Counted from the stretch's first letter, positions 11,299 to 23,070 are shown. The stretch is 64,000 bases of DNA from Nilaparvata lugens (GCF_014356525.2 NC_052507.1:37214216-37278215); one strand, 5' to 3'. The notes: generated by a model from the sequence alone, not told the origin. Made by a program: numbers and translations.

Positions 11299-11934
11299 CT
11301 GTAAAAAAAAATGCAGATTTAAACTCGATGTGGAATTTGAAAAATAAAATACGGTATCGTATGATTCCAATTAGATTATTGACTACAGCGCTTGCTACTT
11401 GAAGGGAGATAGCTTGTTGTCAAGGATCTTTTACTTAGATGATTTCAAAAACACTTCGAGGTCGTTCGGAACCTACTCAGACTAGATCAGTTAGGTAGAT
11501 ACCATTCAGATCTCATTATCATCCACTCTACAAGTAGCCTACTAATGCACCAGTCTTGAGCTCATAAAAAAAGCTAAAAGTTTAACAATATAGAAAACAA
11601 AAATGGTAGTTAATTTCATTGGAAAGAACAAGTACCTATTCATTGAGATACACAAGTCTTACAAATTGTAACTACGAATAGAACTATTTTCGGTGATCCC
11701 CAAAAATTTAAATTGCTAAGAATTTTTCAAGCTGTAATGTAATTCTGAAGAAGCTACAAACAGTGTCATTGAAGATAGAACATTTTTTTGAATTGTTTTT
11801 AGTATATTACCGTACTTTGATGCTATTGTGTAATCAAAATATTTTATTTCCTCGTTTAATATAACATATTAGAACGTATTGTGTTGATGTTTTCACTACT
11901 CTGTATTAGGTACTTTTTATAAGGAATGGCCTAT

Positions 11935-12010
11935 AATTATTCAAATTCAAATTTATTCCACACAAAAGGTGCATTACAATAGAAGAGCACAATATTAAAT
12001 ACAGGTGATG
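11935..12010 (-). repeat. Possible LINE 3' tail
   Basis: On the minus strand the sequence reads GGAATAAATTTGAATTTGAA, again AATAAA followed by a TTTGAA repeat. It lies in the FGFR intron 11299-12929; the rest of that intron holds no exon I can support. Confidence 0.35.
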
Positions 12011-12929
12011 AAGTAAGATAAAGTTGTTTGCCAGTGGAGTAGGAGAAGAAAACGCTATCTTATGCAGAGTGATTTTTTAAGTAGTCCTGCTACCCTGTTG
12101 GTGTGGTAATTTTTTTCTAATAAAGGGGATGTTTTGTCGCACGAAGTTGATCGCCCCCTACTTAATCGGTATACACATGGCAGTAGGCCTACGCGTTGAT
12201 CAGGTATCCTTGAGCTGAGATTCTGTGTGCATTCCGTTCGTCTCATGAACAGAATGTCTTTCACCATACATGAATATGAACATGAAAATGAATATTTATT
12301 TTTAGTGAAAAGAGTAAAAACGTGTATAGTCTCAATAAAATAGAACACTTTGAGCATATATTTAAATAATCTTCAGTAAAACTAAGAAATGAGTAATAAA
12401 GTATTATAATATTATTGTATTTAACAAACATACATTTTATTTATTCAACAATGATAAACATACATAATCATGAAATGATTGGAATAAACAGGCTTAGTCT
12501 ATAGCCTTTACTATTCCATTCTCATTCTATTCTATTCCATTCACAACTGAATTTTATTTTACAAATTACATTGAAAATTGGATAACAGGGCTAAAAATCA
12601 CTCTGCATAAATGAGGTGCTTAACTTTTAAAACCCTGAACTTTCCATAACTTCTGAACTTCATACGTAAGACATTCATAGAAAATGAACATTGATTCTCT
12701 ATCTATCAACAGGAGAAAATATTTTCTAGCATTATCGTCAAAAAGTTCCATGTTTACTTTTTTCAAATACAAAAATAAAACCGGCACTTGTAAAGGCGCA
12801 AATCGAATCCTAATTTTTATCAATTGTTATAATATTGTTTCTTATAGATAATAATAAGTGTGCTAGAATAATTCTTTGGGTATTTTTGTTTGGAAATGAT
12901 ACATAAAATAAGATTGAAGAGTGAATTAC

Positions 12930-13065
12930 CTTCAACGACTTGCAGATAAGCACTGGCGTGCGTGAATCCGAGACCATTGCTCGCCACACATGTGTACCAA
13001 CCCTCGTCCTCGAATGTGATGTTGTTCAGCTGCAGAATCTCCTGGTTGTCTGCACCGTCGCTAGC
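12930..13065 (-). CDS. FGFR: FGFR Ig5 second-half exon (constant)
   Basis: Acceptor TTATTGCAG, donor GAAG|GTAATT; phase 0 in, phase 1 out. Residues 517-561 (isoform A) carry Ile-Thr-Phe-Glu-Asp-Glu-Gly-Trp-Tyr-Thr-Cys (Cys542, closing the Ig disulphide) and then Ser-Asn-Gly-Leu-Gly. It corresponds to the vertebrate IIIb/IIIc position, but I find only one copy. I searched by eye between 11299 and 12929 and between 13066 and 15578 and saw no second version. Confidence 0.95.
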
Positions 13066-15578
13066 CTGCAATAAATACCACTGTAGCTTTATGCATTCTA
13101 GTCCTTCCAATAGCACAATCAACTTGTACAATAATATGATATTAAAAGGGAAATAAGACAATTTCCACCTCAAAGATGTTGTCTTATAATATTTCAGATG
13201 ATAAGGTTATTGATTATGAGTTGGAGATAATAAAATGCATCATGCTATGATATGGTACAATAATAATCAATAATCATATAGTATTTATAATGATAATAGG
13301 TTAGTGTACTTTGTACAAGAGCTAGTAGCATTCTTGTAGATGTAGAATTTACAGTCATCGCATTAGCACTATGTTTCTCTTAACTGTAAAAAGCGACCAC
13401 TTGAGATCTTTAGCAAATGCTTGCTGCTTGCATTTACGCCTATGTAGCCTATAAATGCTTTTTAGGCCTGTGTATATGTATAAAGTTAAGAGATCTATTT
13501 AATCGATAATATTTTTGAAATGACTCTGGAATATCCATCACCGGTAGTTGGATTGTTTAAATAGCAGATTAGCTATATAGCATTTTTTGCCTTTCGATTT
13601 TTCACGCCTTTTTTGAACGGATATTCAACTTTGAGACTGATTATATTCAACAAACGTATATTTTGTCTAATACGGTAAAGCCTATTTGTTCTAGTGCAGA
13701 AATCGACAAAATTAGATTTAAAATATCGCCATTAACAATAATATTAAAAACAAAAATTACACTTGATTCCATTATCAACTTAATGCTTGAATGTGAAACG
13801 TTAGACAAGCATTCCAAACAAAACAATAATCAAGCACTCCCATTCAGATTCCTTACAAAAAACATAATTTACACGTATTATTATCAATGCTTTAAAATTG
13901 GTTAGTATAATCACACAACTATGATGATACCCCGTTCTTTACTTTGTAGTAGCCTATACGGTAATGTTGAAAATTTGTACAAAATTTCATTTTTTCAGCT
14001 TGCAATCATTCAAAATACTGTACCCTTCATTGATGAACTATATATATTCTACTTAGATAGTTTGGTAAAAAGTTTTCTACTGATTGATAACAATAATTTC
14101 ATTTTATAATTGAGAAAAACTACTGGAACGGTACTGGATTAGTTATGCATTAGTCATTTATGAATAATGATTGAGATATTCATCGATAGGAAGTGTAATA
14201 CTAATAATTACGGTAGCGGTTATTAGTGATAAAGAAAATGTTGAGCGATGATCAATGAATTAATATTTTGATGATTGATTGTTAACAATGAATGACTATT
14301 ACTGATTATACTAGAGGAATGAATATACAGTGCAAGATTAGTGAATTATCAAGTTAGTATGAATGGCATTATCTTCAAAAAATCTAATTCTACAAAAACA
14401 TTCTTCTATAAAAACTGACAATGATAATAATTTATTAGCATTCCTATACTTCAATTGTTTGTCCTGAATGACAAATAGAATCATCAAACATACAGGACAT
14501 TTTGTTTGTTACGGTACCGTACTTTTCATACTCACATGATCTGTGTGTTTTGGAGTTACCGTAAACTGACTTGCGGAAGAAATTAAATATAGCTTTTGTA
14601 AAGATAAAGAAATATATTATTCAATTAATGAATATAAAAAACTGTGAATTTGATTGTCCACTTGATTTCGAGAGTCCAGTTTAGAATAAGTTCAACGGAA
14701 TTCAAAAGTGTCAAATCAGGGAGTAGCCTAACACAGATGACATTAATAATAGCCTAAGTGACAAAATTATCCTCATGATAATGACTGCATGTCTGTAAAG
14801 GAATGAAAAGTGAAATGTGCAATTTTCATAAGAGATATAATAACGTTTTCAAAGTAGAAACTATTCTACCCTCAAAATGCAAGTTTGAGAACACTTTTTT
14901 ACCGTTCATTGAGTCACTTGATTCCATCATTAATGTCACTTGATTCCATCATATTAAGTTAACGGTATATTGGAAGCCAATAGACTTGAGTAAATTTACA
15001 AAAGAATACCGTAATGTAGCAACAGAATAAATATCAATGTAATTGTTCAATTGAATAAGTAGTTGTTCAAATGAGTGTTCAGTTTCATTAAACCCTATAA
15101 ATAGATGCAAAAAAGAGAATAATGTAAAAAAATCGTATATAGTAGAGACACTATACGGAAGCTATGGTATCTATTGAGCTCGCTTTCAAAGTGTAGTTAG
15201 GTTTGTGGCCTATATTTATATAGAAACAAAAATTATCATGAACCTAACCAGCTCCGCAGCATGTGGCAGTGTCCATATCATATCCAAGAACACATAGTTC
15301 ACTTTCAAAAATGTTTCAAATTTCAGAATTGTGAGGGGAATAGACGAGTAGAGAGCATGCGCTCCACGTCTCTTGCAATCTGTTCTCTACTAACAGACAG
15401 GGCAGCCAATCAAACCTATTTTCTTGACTGAACAATCTTCACCAAAAATCATCCTGAACACATCGGTTAGTTGAATAAACTCACAATTCAGTTAAAGTCG
15501 TCAGACAGGCAGTGAGACGAGCATCGGTAGTAGCAGGTAGCAACGTGCAATCCCCAATCGTTCACATGCAATTTATAC

Positions 15579-15751
15579 CTTCACCGAGCTATTAGAGCTT
15601 GTGTCATTGACGTTGGTGACTTGGCCCTTAAACCAGCCGATGTGCGGATGCAAGTCTGAAAGTATTTTGCACTTGAATGTGGCGTTCGAGCCCACCACCA
15701 TTGTGCTGTTCTGGGGTGCCTCCGTCAGAATCGGACTGTGGTGCAGACGCT
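15579..15751 (-). CDS. FGFR: FGFR Ig5 first-half exon, variant C
   Basis: 173 nt, acceptor CACATCCAG, donor AAG|GTATAA; phase 1 in, phase 0 out. It encodes about 58 residues starting Glu-Arg-Leu-His-His-Ser-Pro-Ile. It has the first Ig cysteine in Thr-Phe-Lys-Cys-Lys and Ser-Asp-Leu-His-Pro-His-Ile-Gly-Trp. Of the three variants this most resembles the canonical vertebrate D3 first half (Ser-Asp-x-x-Pro-His-Ile-x-Trp). Several Asn-x-Ser/Thr glycosylation sites are present. Its 3n+2 length means it can substitute for A or B but not be added to one of them. Confidence 0.93.
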
Positions 15752-18149
15752 CTGGATGTGCCAAAACATATAACATTAATAATAGAACAAAACATTGTGA
15801 ATGAGCAGGATACAGCACATCACTGCAACCACACCAAATTACCTAAGCTAGAGAAACATAATAGCACGATTTAATATTAAATAACAGACACATGTATCTG
15901 CTGGATATGAATTATACAAGTGATGGAATACGACACCACACCACATATAAACTTAGATTATACAATGTACATAGAAGTGTAAATATATACAAGAGAGGGA
16001 GTACACAACAAATAGCGCACATAATAGCATAAATAAATAAAATACTGTGTACAGAATGTTCAAGAGAAAATGGATACTTATACTTTCTTCATGAAGGAGG
16101 ATCATAATAAGGGGAGATTTGATGAGCCTGAGCTGAGCTTAATGTGCTGTTGCTATACTTTAAATTTAAGGCTCAAAAATTTTAGAGAACACATCGTGTT
16201 TAAGAATAGGTGAAGAATTTAATGTAGAGAACGTTGGTTTCTGGAAAAGAGTTCATTTACGAAAGATATAAAGAATCATATTTCTGAGTTTTCCTTGTAG
16301 AATCACTTCAATTTGAAATTCATATCTGCATTTTTAGGGAGTTTTATAGGAGGAATATGAATAAGTTGAAGATTTTATTCAATGGTTTAGAATAGATTAT
16401 AATCACATTCAATCTCCCATATTACATTTTCAAATATAATTGGTGCAATTAGTTGAGGATTGATAAAATATTGTAGAACAAAATTTTAAATAAATTTTAG
16501 TAAACTCCTTTCGAAACACAACATTCTGGTATAATTTGAGAAACTCATTGCAAAAATAAATGTTGTAATATCGGCAATGGTGGGTAAATTGAGAACTCAA
16601 TAATGTTGATGATAAATACATTCTGGAATTCAAAATATACTATATTAGATCGATCAACTGCAGAAATGAAAAACTTCATCATCGAATACAGATAAATATC
16701 AATTAGAAAAAATACAATTGAAAAAAAATTAAAATAAAAAATAAACAAAGTTGGCTATCAACCGTTTAAACTACATGTCATTTCTCACAATATATAAAAA
16801 ATTACATTATGTAAGTGGGAAAATTTTGAGAGAAATAAAATAGAGGGTAGGCTACTTTGATTTTCTTTCGATTTTCACATGAATATGAGTAGCCGTTACA
16901 AAGAAAGTAAAAATTGAAAAAATCAGTATTGCGGTCTACTTATTAATTCATGAAAAAAATATGGGGATATGGTTGATGGATCTGTAGTTTACTTTCATAT
17001 CAAGAAAATACTATTGTACTATGGTAGTATCAGATTTCGTTTTTTCATAAAAATTAATTTATACAGTTTTTATCTATTTTTGCAGGAAATTATTTTTTTA
17101 AGATACTTGATAATCAAGTGAGGTTTTATTAATTAATATGTTCTTTTCCATCCCCATTCATTCTCTGTGTTTCTATTTATATCCCTAAAGAACATTTATT
17201 ACACTATTTCTCAGTGAAAATAGTCTATATAGATTCAGTTGACAATGTAAAAGCTTCAAAATTTTTCAGGTACGGTAACAAGCCATCAAGACAATATTAG
17301 CCAATGTCTAGTTGCAATATGAATTCTCCACCATTATTCCCACAATATTTTGTTCCTTGAAAATTCTGTACACAGCTGCAATAGGAATTAATTCAACCAC
17401 CTTATAATAGTGTGACGATTAACAACCACCATTTACATCTCACCCGTAACCTTTATGAATAGCATTCAGTCTTAAGAGGGGATTTATCTGAAATTGATTC
17501 ACTTGGCTACTTCTCAGAAAGTTATAAGTATAATTCATAAATATAAATCGTTTACAAAATAACCATTTCATGGTACAAAAAAAAAAATGATCAAACATCT
17601 CAATACAAGGACTCCCATCCAAAGTCAATGGTTTTTCTCGTAATCAAACCATAGAAAGCCAGTGCTTTAGATATAGTGACATGGATGCAAAGCTACCGTG
17701 CAGTGTTACAGACTCAGATTACAGATAGAGAGACAGCTGGAAAAACTGACTTATTTCAAGATTGGCTGTACGAGGTAGTTCAATGCTCCCAATCACAACA
17801 CTTGAAAAAATCAGAAATCTATCGCGGCAAACTATTTATAGAATTTGCTCTGGTTTCAGCCTCAAGGATTTAAAAATATTGTTTTTATCATTTGATTTTT
17901 GTGAACAATCAATATTTCAAACCAATGTATAACACTGCATTCTTTCATATTAGAAACAACGGAAACTAGAAGAAAATGTTAATCGAATAAAGCTATGTGA
18001 TTGGTCAATATATTACTATATTTTTCCCGTAATGGTTGACCTTTAATTATCATGTAACTATCACCTACAAACCGTAATTTCTCTATCTGCAATCTGTGCT
18101 TATGAAAGCCTGAGCCCTGACCCACGATCATGTTGCAAAATACGCGTAC

Positions 18150-18349
18150 CTTAATGACGGTACCATTGAGATAGTCAGGGTAGTCACCCTCCTCGAGAGG
18201 TTTACTGTGTTTCAGCCACTGAAAGTGATCATGACTAGTTTTGTCCGGGAAAGTAACCGGACATTCGAAATGCACCGAGGCAGAGTTGATGAGTGCGGTC
18301 ACATTGCGTGGGAATCCCTCCTTCACATAGGGGATGTGGGGACGTCTGC
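18150..18349 (-). CDS. FGFR: FGFR Ig5 first-half exon, variant B
   Basis: 200 nt, acceptor ATACAAACAG, donor AAG|GTACGC; phase 1 in, phase 0 out. It encodes about 67 residues starting Gly-Arg-Arg-Pro-His-Ile-Pro-Tyr, with Phe-Glu-Cys and Phe-Gln-Trp-Leu-Lys-His at the Ig core positions. It is the longest variant, with extra residues between the cysteine and the tryptophan (a Thr-Ser-His-Asp insertion). It is strongly diverged from A and C but matches their domain position and splice phases. Confidence 0.92.
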
Positions 18350-19009
18350 CTGTTTGTATTAACAAGCAATAAGTTCCAAATTGGAAATAATGGTAGAGAT
18401 AGTGTTTTAATTAAATTCTAAAAAAGCAAAAATTCTTATCCCGTCACAAATTAATCATAATATGGTTCACATATTCGATAAAATGTGAGGGTGATATTTT
18501 TATTCTAATTTGATTCATTTCACTACACAAAGTTGCTGCATATACTATTAATGAGTATATACCTCATATTCATAGCAGTCGCCTTAGCTTAATGGATATA
18601 CAAACAACAAGAGAAAAAATATCTTCATCCTGAGCTGGTTAATTCCTGTTACATTCATATGTTTAAATAACTTAAACTGCTTTAAAGGTCCGAATTTTTC
18701 CGCACAAGAATTATAGTATACAGGCTTCATTACAGCAGTGGGGTAACAAGTTTGTTAAATGATTCAAGGGTTTACAAAGTCCCATTCCTGAATTTGGATA
18801 TCATTTATATTGGTGATTCTTATTTCAAAGTCAACGCCAACGATATTTGCGACAAGCGTCTATATCTGCTACAAATGTTTCCATCTAATAATAAATCTCA
18901 ATTTTTATCGAGTATCTTTGTAAGTAACTTTTTGGAAATATAAAGCAAGTGTATCAATTTCATGATAAATCCGTCTTGAGGTGACTTGCACAGGTGCGGT
19001 AACGGGTAC

Positions 19010-19194
19010 CTTGAGTTTAATGCCCTGAGGATAGAGGTTGTCGGAGGGGGGTGGGGGTTGCGACACCCTCATCCACACAATGAATGGCTCCAGGTCGGAA
19101 ACGGGGTTGCACCGCAGAGTCACATTCGATGACACTAGTGACGTCACGTTTTCCACTGTGCCGTCGGGAATGAACGGCTTATGTGGGTAGCGTT
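19010..19194 (-). CDS. FGFR: FGFR Ig5 first-half exon, variant A
   Basis: 185 nt, acceptor TTACACACAG, donor AAG|GTACCC; phase 1 in, phase 0 out. It encodes residues 455-516, starting Glu-Arg-Tyr-Pro-His-Lys-Pro-Phe-Ile, with Cys483 in Thr-Leu-Arg-Cys and Trp495 in Phe-Ile-Val-Trp. A proline run (four consecutive Pro) follows, and the exon ends Ile-Lys-Leu-Lys. The donor lacks the usual +4 to +6 bases, as in variants B and C, which fits regulated splicing. Confidence 0.92.
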
Positions 19195-19942
19195 CTGTGT
19201 GTAACATATCACTTATTCATCAATTTCGATCTCCTTTGACTTGGGGTTTTCTTGTAAACCTGATTGATGACTATCTGTTATTATGAATTTCAAACACATT
19301 TTGAATGATTTTTTCTATGCTTTCAAGTCTAATGTATCATATTATGACCCTCTTGAATCATCAAGTGGATTCCTCTTCTGAAATGAGATGAATTAATAAT
19401 GTTTGACTTGTAAACCCAGAATAACCAATAAAGCTGCAAATATTCTCACAGTAATTACAGAGTTTCTGTTAGGCTTGATAATGAGCGAAACCAGCACGAA
19501 CTTTGTCGCCACTATTAAACGTAATTGTTTTCACATAAAATCATTTTCATGATGTCTTATAGCAATTAATTACAGTCTTGATAAAATTTGTTGAATGAGA
19601 ATTGATATTGTGGAATTTTTCCATAATTGAAAAAGCACAGTTTTATTTTTATAAATTTGGATGTGACAAGATAAAACTGTGTTTTCTTAATTACAGTCTT
19701 TTTTGCTTGCGTATCATAATATATTAAGAATATGATAATCTCAGTGGAGTTTACCATCCGGATGATCTATTTTTTCATAAACAATTATTTTATAATATCT
19801 AATCACAATACTCATATATAGTCTTGGTAAATTACACGTAATAAATAAGCCTATACTGTATCTGGGAATACATAAATTACATAATTATAAAATAATATTC
19901 ATTGTACTGAAAAAGAAAACAGATTGGAGTGAACTGTCTCAC

Positions 19943-20131
19943 CGATGATGTCGACTTGAAAGGAGAAGTCGATGCAGCCGAGACTGTTGCAGACAATGCA
20001 CGTGTAGTTGCCGGAGTCGGTGGTGACCAGATCTTCGAGTGTGATGGACCATTGTCTGTAGAGGATGTTGCCCAGCGCCCGTTCGGGAGGTTGCCCATTT
20101 TTCAGCCAAGTTATGTTCGGGTATGGATTTC
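19943..20131 (-). CDS. FGFR: FGFR Ig4 second-half exon
   Basis: Acceptor TTGTTATAG, donor ATCG|GTGAGA; phase 1 in and out. Residues 392-454 contain Gly-Asn-Pro-Tyr-Pro-Asn-Ile-Thr-Trp-Leu-Lys-Asn-Gly, very close to vertebrate FGFR D2, and Asp-Ser-Gly-Asn-Tyr-Thr-Cys (Cys436). Two additional cysteines, 439 and 444, follow within eight residues of the disulphide cysteine, which is unusual. This exon feeds the three alternative Ig5 exons. Confidence 0.96.
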
Positions 20132-20189
20132 CTATAACAAACAGCAAGTAGACAATTAAGAATTATGAATCCATGGTTCACACGTTATA

Positions 20190-20445
20190 ATTAACTAGCA
20201 GTTAATCCATGCTTTGCACCGGGGAAAATTTGGTGTTGTAAAATGCAATCTTCTTATGTCCACATGACAACATATTGGTACATAAAAAATAGAATAATGA
20301 TTTATTATTTGGTTCTAAATTAAGTGGATAATCTTCATGAGAGTTGAACATTTCCAGCAAAAAAAGCTTGATAGGTCTCGAACCTTTGATTCCTGAACCG
20401 CGCGCGCCACCAACTAAGCTACGTAGCCACTTCGAGAATACCCTA
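20190..20445 (-). mobile_element. tRNA-derived SINE
   Basis: On the minus strand an A box (TAGCTTAGTTGG, 20421-20410) and a B box (GGTTCGAGACC, 20384-20374) sit 25 bp apart, the layout of an internal Pol III promoter. The non-tRNA body follows and ends near 20192-20220 with CCGGTGCAAAGCATGGATTA and then ACTGCTAGTTAA, resembling the 3' ends of RTE-mobilised insect SINEs. The anticodon region is degenerate, so it is not a functional tRNA. It lies in the FGFR intron 20132-21007. Confidence 0.7.
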
Positions 20446-21007
20446 TTTGGTTAAGCTTTTAGAGTTACGTGAACTTCAAATTACAAATTAGATAATTTCT
20501 TATAATTATTTAATTAGAATTAATTGATTAATAGCAATCAAAATAAATCTATGTCCATCCTCGTCCATGTCCATAAATATTCTACATTCATAATCTTTAT
20601 GCAAAATTTAAAGTTAATTAGTTCAAATAGCTCAGATCATCAGACGTGATGATGCATCATTCGTGTATTTCATATTCCGTACATGTGTAAGCCGATCCTT
20701 TCCTTTAAATTATTATTATCATTGTTGAAACGTGTTTAATGTTTTCGAGAATAAATTATTATATCAATAAATGAATATCAACAACAAAAGCAAGCGATGT
20801 TCAGTTAAACAGATGCAAACTTTGTGGATACATATTTTATGGCTTTCCATGGATCTATAAATTATGTGGATTTTTTTAAATATATTAAAAAACATTTTTG
20901 TATCAATGTAAATAAGTTATGAGTTAGCCTAAACTTGCAATATGAAAAGAATAAAGATATGACGGAAAGCATTTTATAAGCTATAACTGAAGAAAACTGT
21001 GCCTAAC

Positions 21008-21169
21008 CTTCAGAAGGACACTTCAAACGAAACATATTTCCAGCCGGTTTAGCAACGATTCGATGCATCTGCTTCCTGGCGGTAAAGCGAGGAGGAGTCA
21101 GCTTCTCGGTGCTGTTCAAAGATCCGACCGTTCGTCTCTCGGATCCTGTAGTTTCATCGAAATCCAAAT
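21008..21169 (-). CDS. FGFR: FGFR linker and Ig4 first-half exon
   Basis: Acceptor GATTCCAG, donor GAAG|GTTAGG; phase 1 in and out. Residues 338-391 start with a small acidic patch (Asp-Leu-Asp-Phe-Asp-Glu). Then comes Pro-Pro-Arg-Phe-Thr-Ala-Arg-Lys-Gln-Met-His-Arg, matching the heparin-contact start of vertebrate D2, and Phe-Arg-Leu-Lys-Cys-Pro-Ser (Cys388). Heparan-sulphate binding is inferred from the family. Confidence 0.95.
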
Positions 21170-21272
21170 CTGGAATCGAATCACAAATATCTGAAATTCC
21201 ATTCCAAGCTTCAATATTGTAAAGCTAAAAGCCTATCAATAAGCCTAATCCAATGTAAAATAAAAATCACTA

Positions 21273-21447
21273 AAGGCTCAACTCACACTTACGCGACTCA
21301 GGTCGAGAAGAGACTCGACTCTAGTCGAGAGCATGTGCTTCCAAATTGTGACACTCAGACCAGTCGATTCTAGTCACCATTTGAAAACACATGCTCTCGA
21401 ATAGAGTCGAGCCTCTACCTGAGTCGCGAAAGTGTGAGTTGAGCCTT
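21273..21447. mobile_element. Foldback MITE
   Basis: 175 bp inverted repeat. The arms (about 70 bp) start AAGGCTCAACTCACACTT and continue GCGACTCAGGT and GAGAGCATGTG. They are GC-richer than the intron around them (21170-21957). No clear target duplication; no coding capacity. Confidence 0.8.
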
Positions 21448-21579
21448 GGAATAAATGAATAAAGATTCAAATTTCAAATTCATTCATAAATAAATGAGGA
21501 TTATAACCGAGCTAGAATTATTGAATCATATTGGCTTGTATGTATATCAATAACTCAATAATATGTAGAAAAATGATAA

Positions 21580-21670
21580 AATCACCCTTTTTCAACTTTA
21601 TTTAATTTCTTACTTGAAAATGACATAAGTCGAGATATGTGAGAAATAAAATGAAGCTGAAAAAGGGTTC
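21580..21670. repeat. Foldback element with shared central motif
   Basis: Inverted arms (CCCTTTTTCAACTTTATTT against AAATGAAGCTGAAAAAGGG) enclose CTTGAAAATGAC, a 4-base loop and GTCGAGATATGT. The centre is a decayed version of the hairpin motif also found at 22892-23070 and 63699-63838. Confidence 0.6.
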
Positions 21671-21957
21671 TTTGATTTTTCAATGTTGACTTAAATACGA
21701 GTAACCCTTACTAAGGAAGTGAATACTCAATGATATGTGGTATGGACTATACTACAAAATAGAGAAATCAATAATCCACAAATTTTCGGCTGTATTTCAA
21801 TGGAATAAATTATTAAATATTCATACCTCACAAATATATTATTATCTAATAAGAATGAACATTATGTAGGATATGCTTATCAATGACTCGTTACTTCGAT
21901 ATTATAATTTCGTAGCATTATTACAGTATACATAAATTGTTATAATGTTATATTTAC

Positions 21958-22090
21958 CAGAGTTGACTTGAAGCCAGGCACTGTGGAATTCAGTCCCCTT
22001 TGAACTATTCACTAAACAAGAGTACCAGCCTTTGTCATCGGGTGAAACATCTTCAAGAATCAATTTCTCTTGCGATTTGTCGCCTTGTAT
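21958..22090 (-). CDS. FGFR: FGFR Ig3 second-half exon
   Basis: Acceptor TTTTACAG, donor TCTG|GTAAAT; phase 0 in, phase 1 out. Residues 294-337 include Asp-Asp-Lys-Gly-Trp-Tyr-Ser-Cys (Cys318) and the ending Phe-His-Ser-Ala-Trp-Leu-Gln-Val. The ending closely matches the end of vertebrate D3 (Phe-His-Ser-Ala-Trp-Leu), although the domain is third of five here. It has the same splice phases as the Ig5 second-half exon. Confidence 0.95.
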
Positions 22091-22891
22091 CTGTAAAATT
22101 GAATTTGAAATAAGTTAATGAAATATATTGGAACATGCATTTTCAAGTGCTAATAAGTACGCGTACCGTTCCTTATTTATTGAAAAAAGATCAAGTAGCA
22201 TAATAATACATTAAAATTCAAAAATTGTATTTTCTTAGTAAGGTATTTATATCAAATATCAACATGAGTAAGGTAGGCCTACATGAGGTATCCATTTTAT
22301 TCATGATAAATTATACTCTTATTTCGGTGTCTTCGCCACGGCCCAAGAAACCATTGTTCTGGTTCAAACACTACTACTCGTTTAAACACTGAAATTGAAT
22401 ATACTTCCACTAGAATAAGTCTACCGTATGAATTATGAAAAGTGCCAATATTATTCATATCACAATCAGAATAATTGGGAAATACGTGATATTTATCAAA
22501 TATATTTATATATATCGTATATTTAAATATACGATTTTTAAATATCGTAATATTTGGAAAAGGTTGTATGTCTATAAGATCAAATCCAATGAATTTCCTC
22601 AATATTTTATTATAAAGAACAATACATCCTCAATCACAAATAGCAATCAATAAATCTTTATGAAATCCACTCTTGACGAAACATAACAATTTATGAACTT
22701 CTCCATAGTAAAGGTGAATGAATAGAATAAATATTGTCTATTCAACATTTGTATAGTAACGATTACATAATAATCGATATTCATTTCTTTCATTTATAAT
22801 AATTTTTTATTTTGCCAAACTCAATTATATGATATTACATATTAGCTATATGAACCAAGTTTTGGAAGTAATTGATAAAGTAGAGTATTAT

Positions 22892-23070
22892 TTATTGTCT
22901 TTTTCAGGGTTACTTTCAATAAAAATAAGAATATAAATCTCAGTACCCTTTAAAATTATTTTTTCACAACAATTTTCGGACATTAATGCCATTTTCAAGT
23001 GAAAATTGATGTCCGAAACATGTTGTGATAAAATAATTTAAAAGGATACTGAGATTTATATTTTTATTTA
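22892..23070. mobile_element. Foldback element with 11-bp flanking direct repeat
   Basis: Inverted arms (AATATAAATCTCAGTACCC against GGATACTGAGATTTATATT and onward) converge on a centre reading TTTCAAGTGAAAATTGATG then TCCGAAACATGTTGTG. The same 11 bases, TAGAGTATTAT, flank it at 22881-22891 and 23071-23081, consistent with a target-site duplication. It lies in the FGFR intron 22091-23156. Confidence 0.7.

Noticed and set aside
15260..15560. GC-richer patch beside exon C as a possible fourth Ig5 variant
   Set aside because: Minus-strand frames show no Cys...Trp Ig pattern and no acceptor/donor pair in the required phases.
18575..18680. Second tRNA-like sequence (TTAGCTTAATGG)
   Set aside because: There is an A-box-like word only, with no B box at a suitable distance.
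20358..20432. Functional tRNA gene
   Set aside because: A and B boxes are present, but the acceptor and anticodon stems do not form properly and a SINE body follows.
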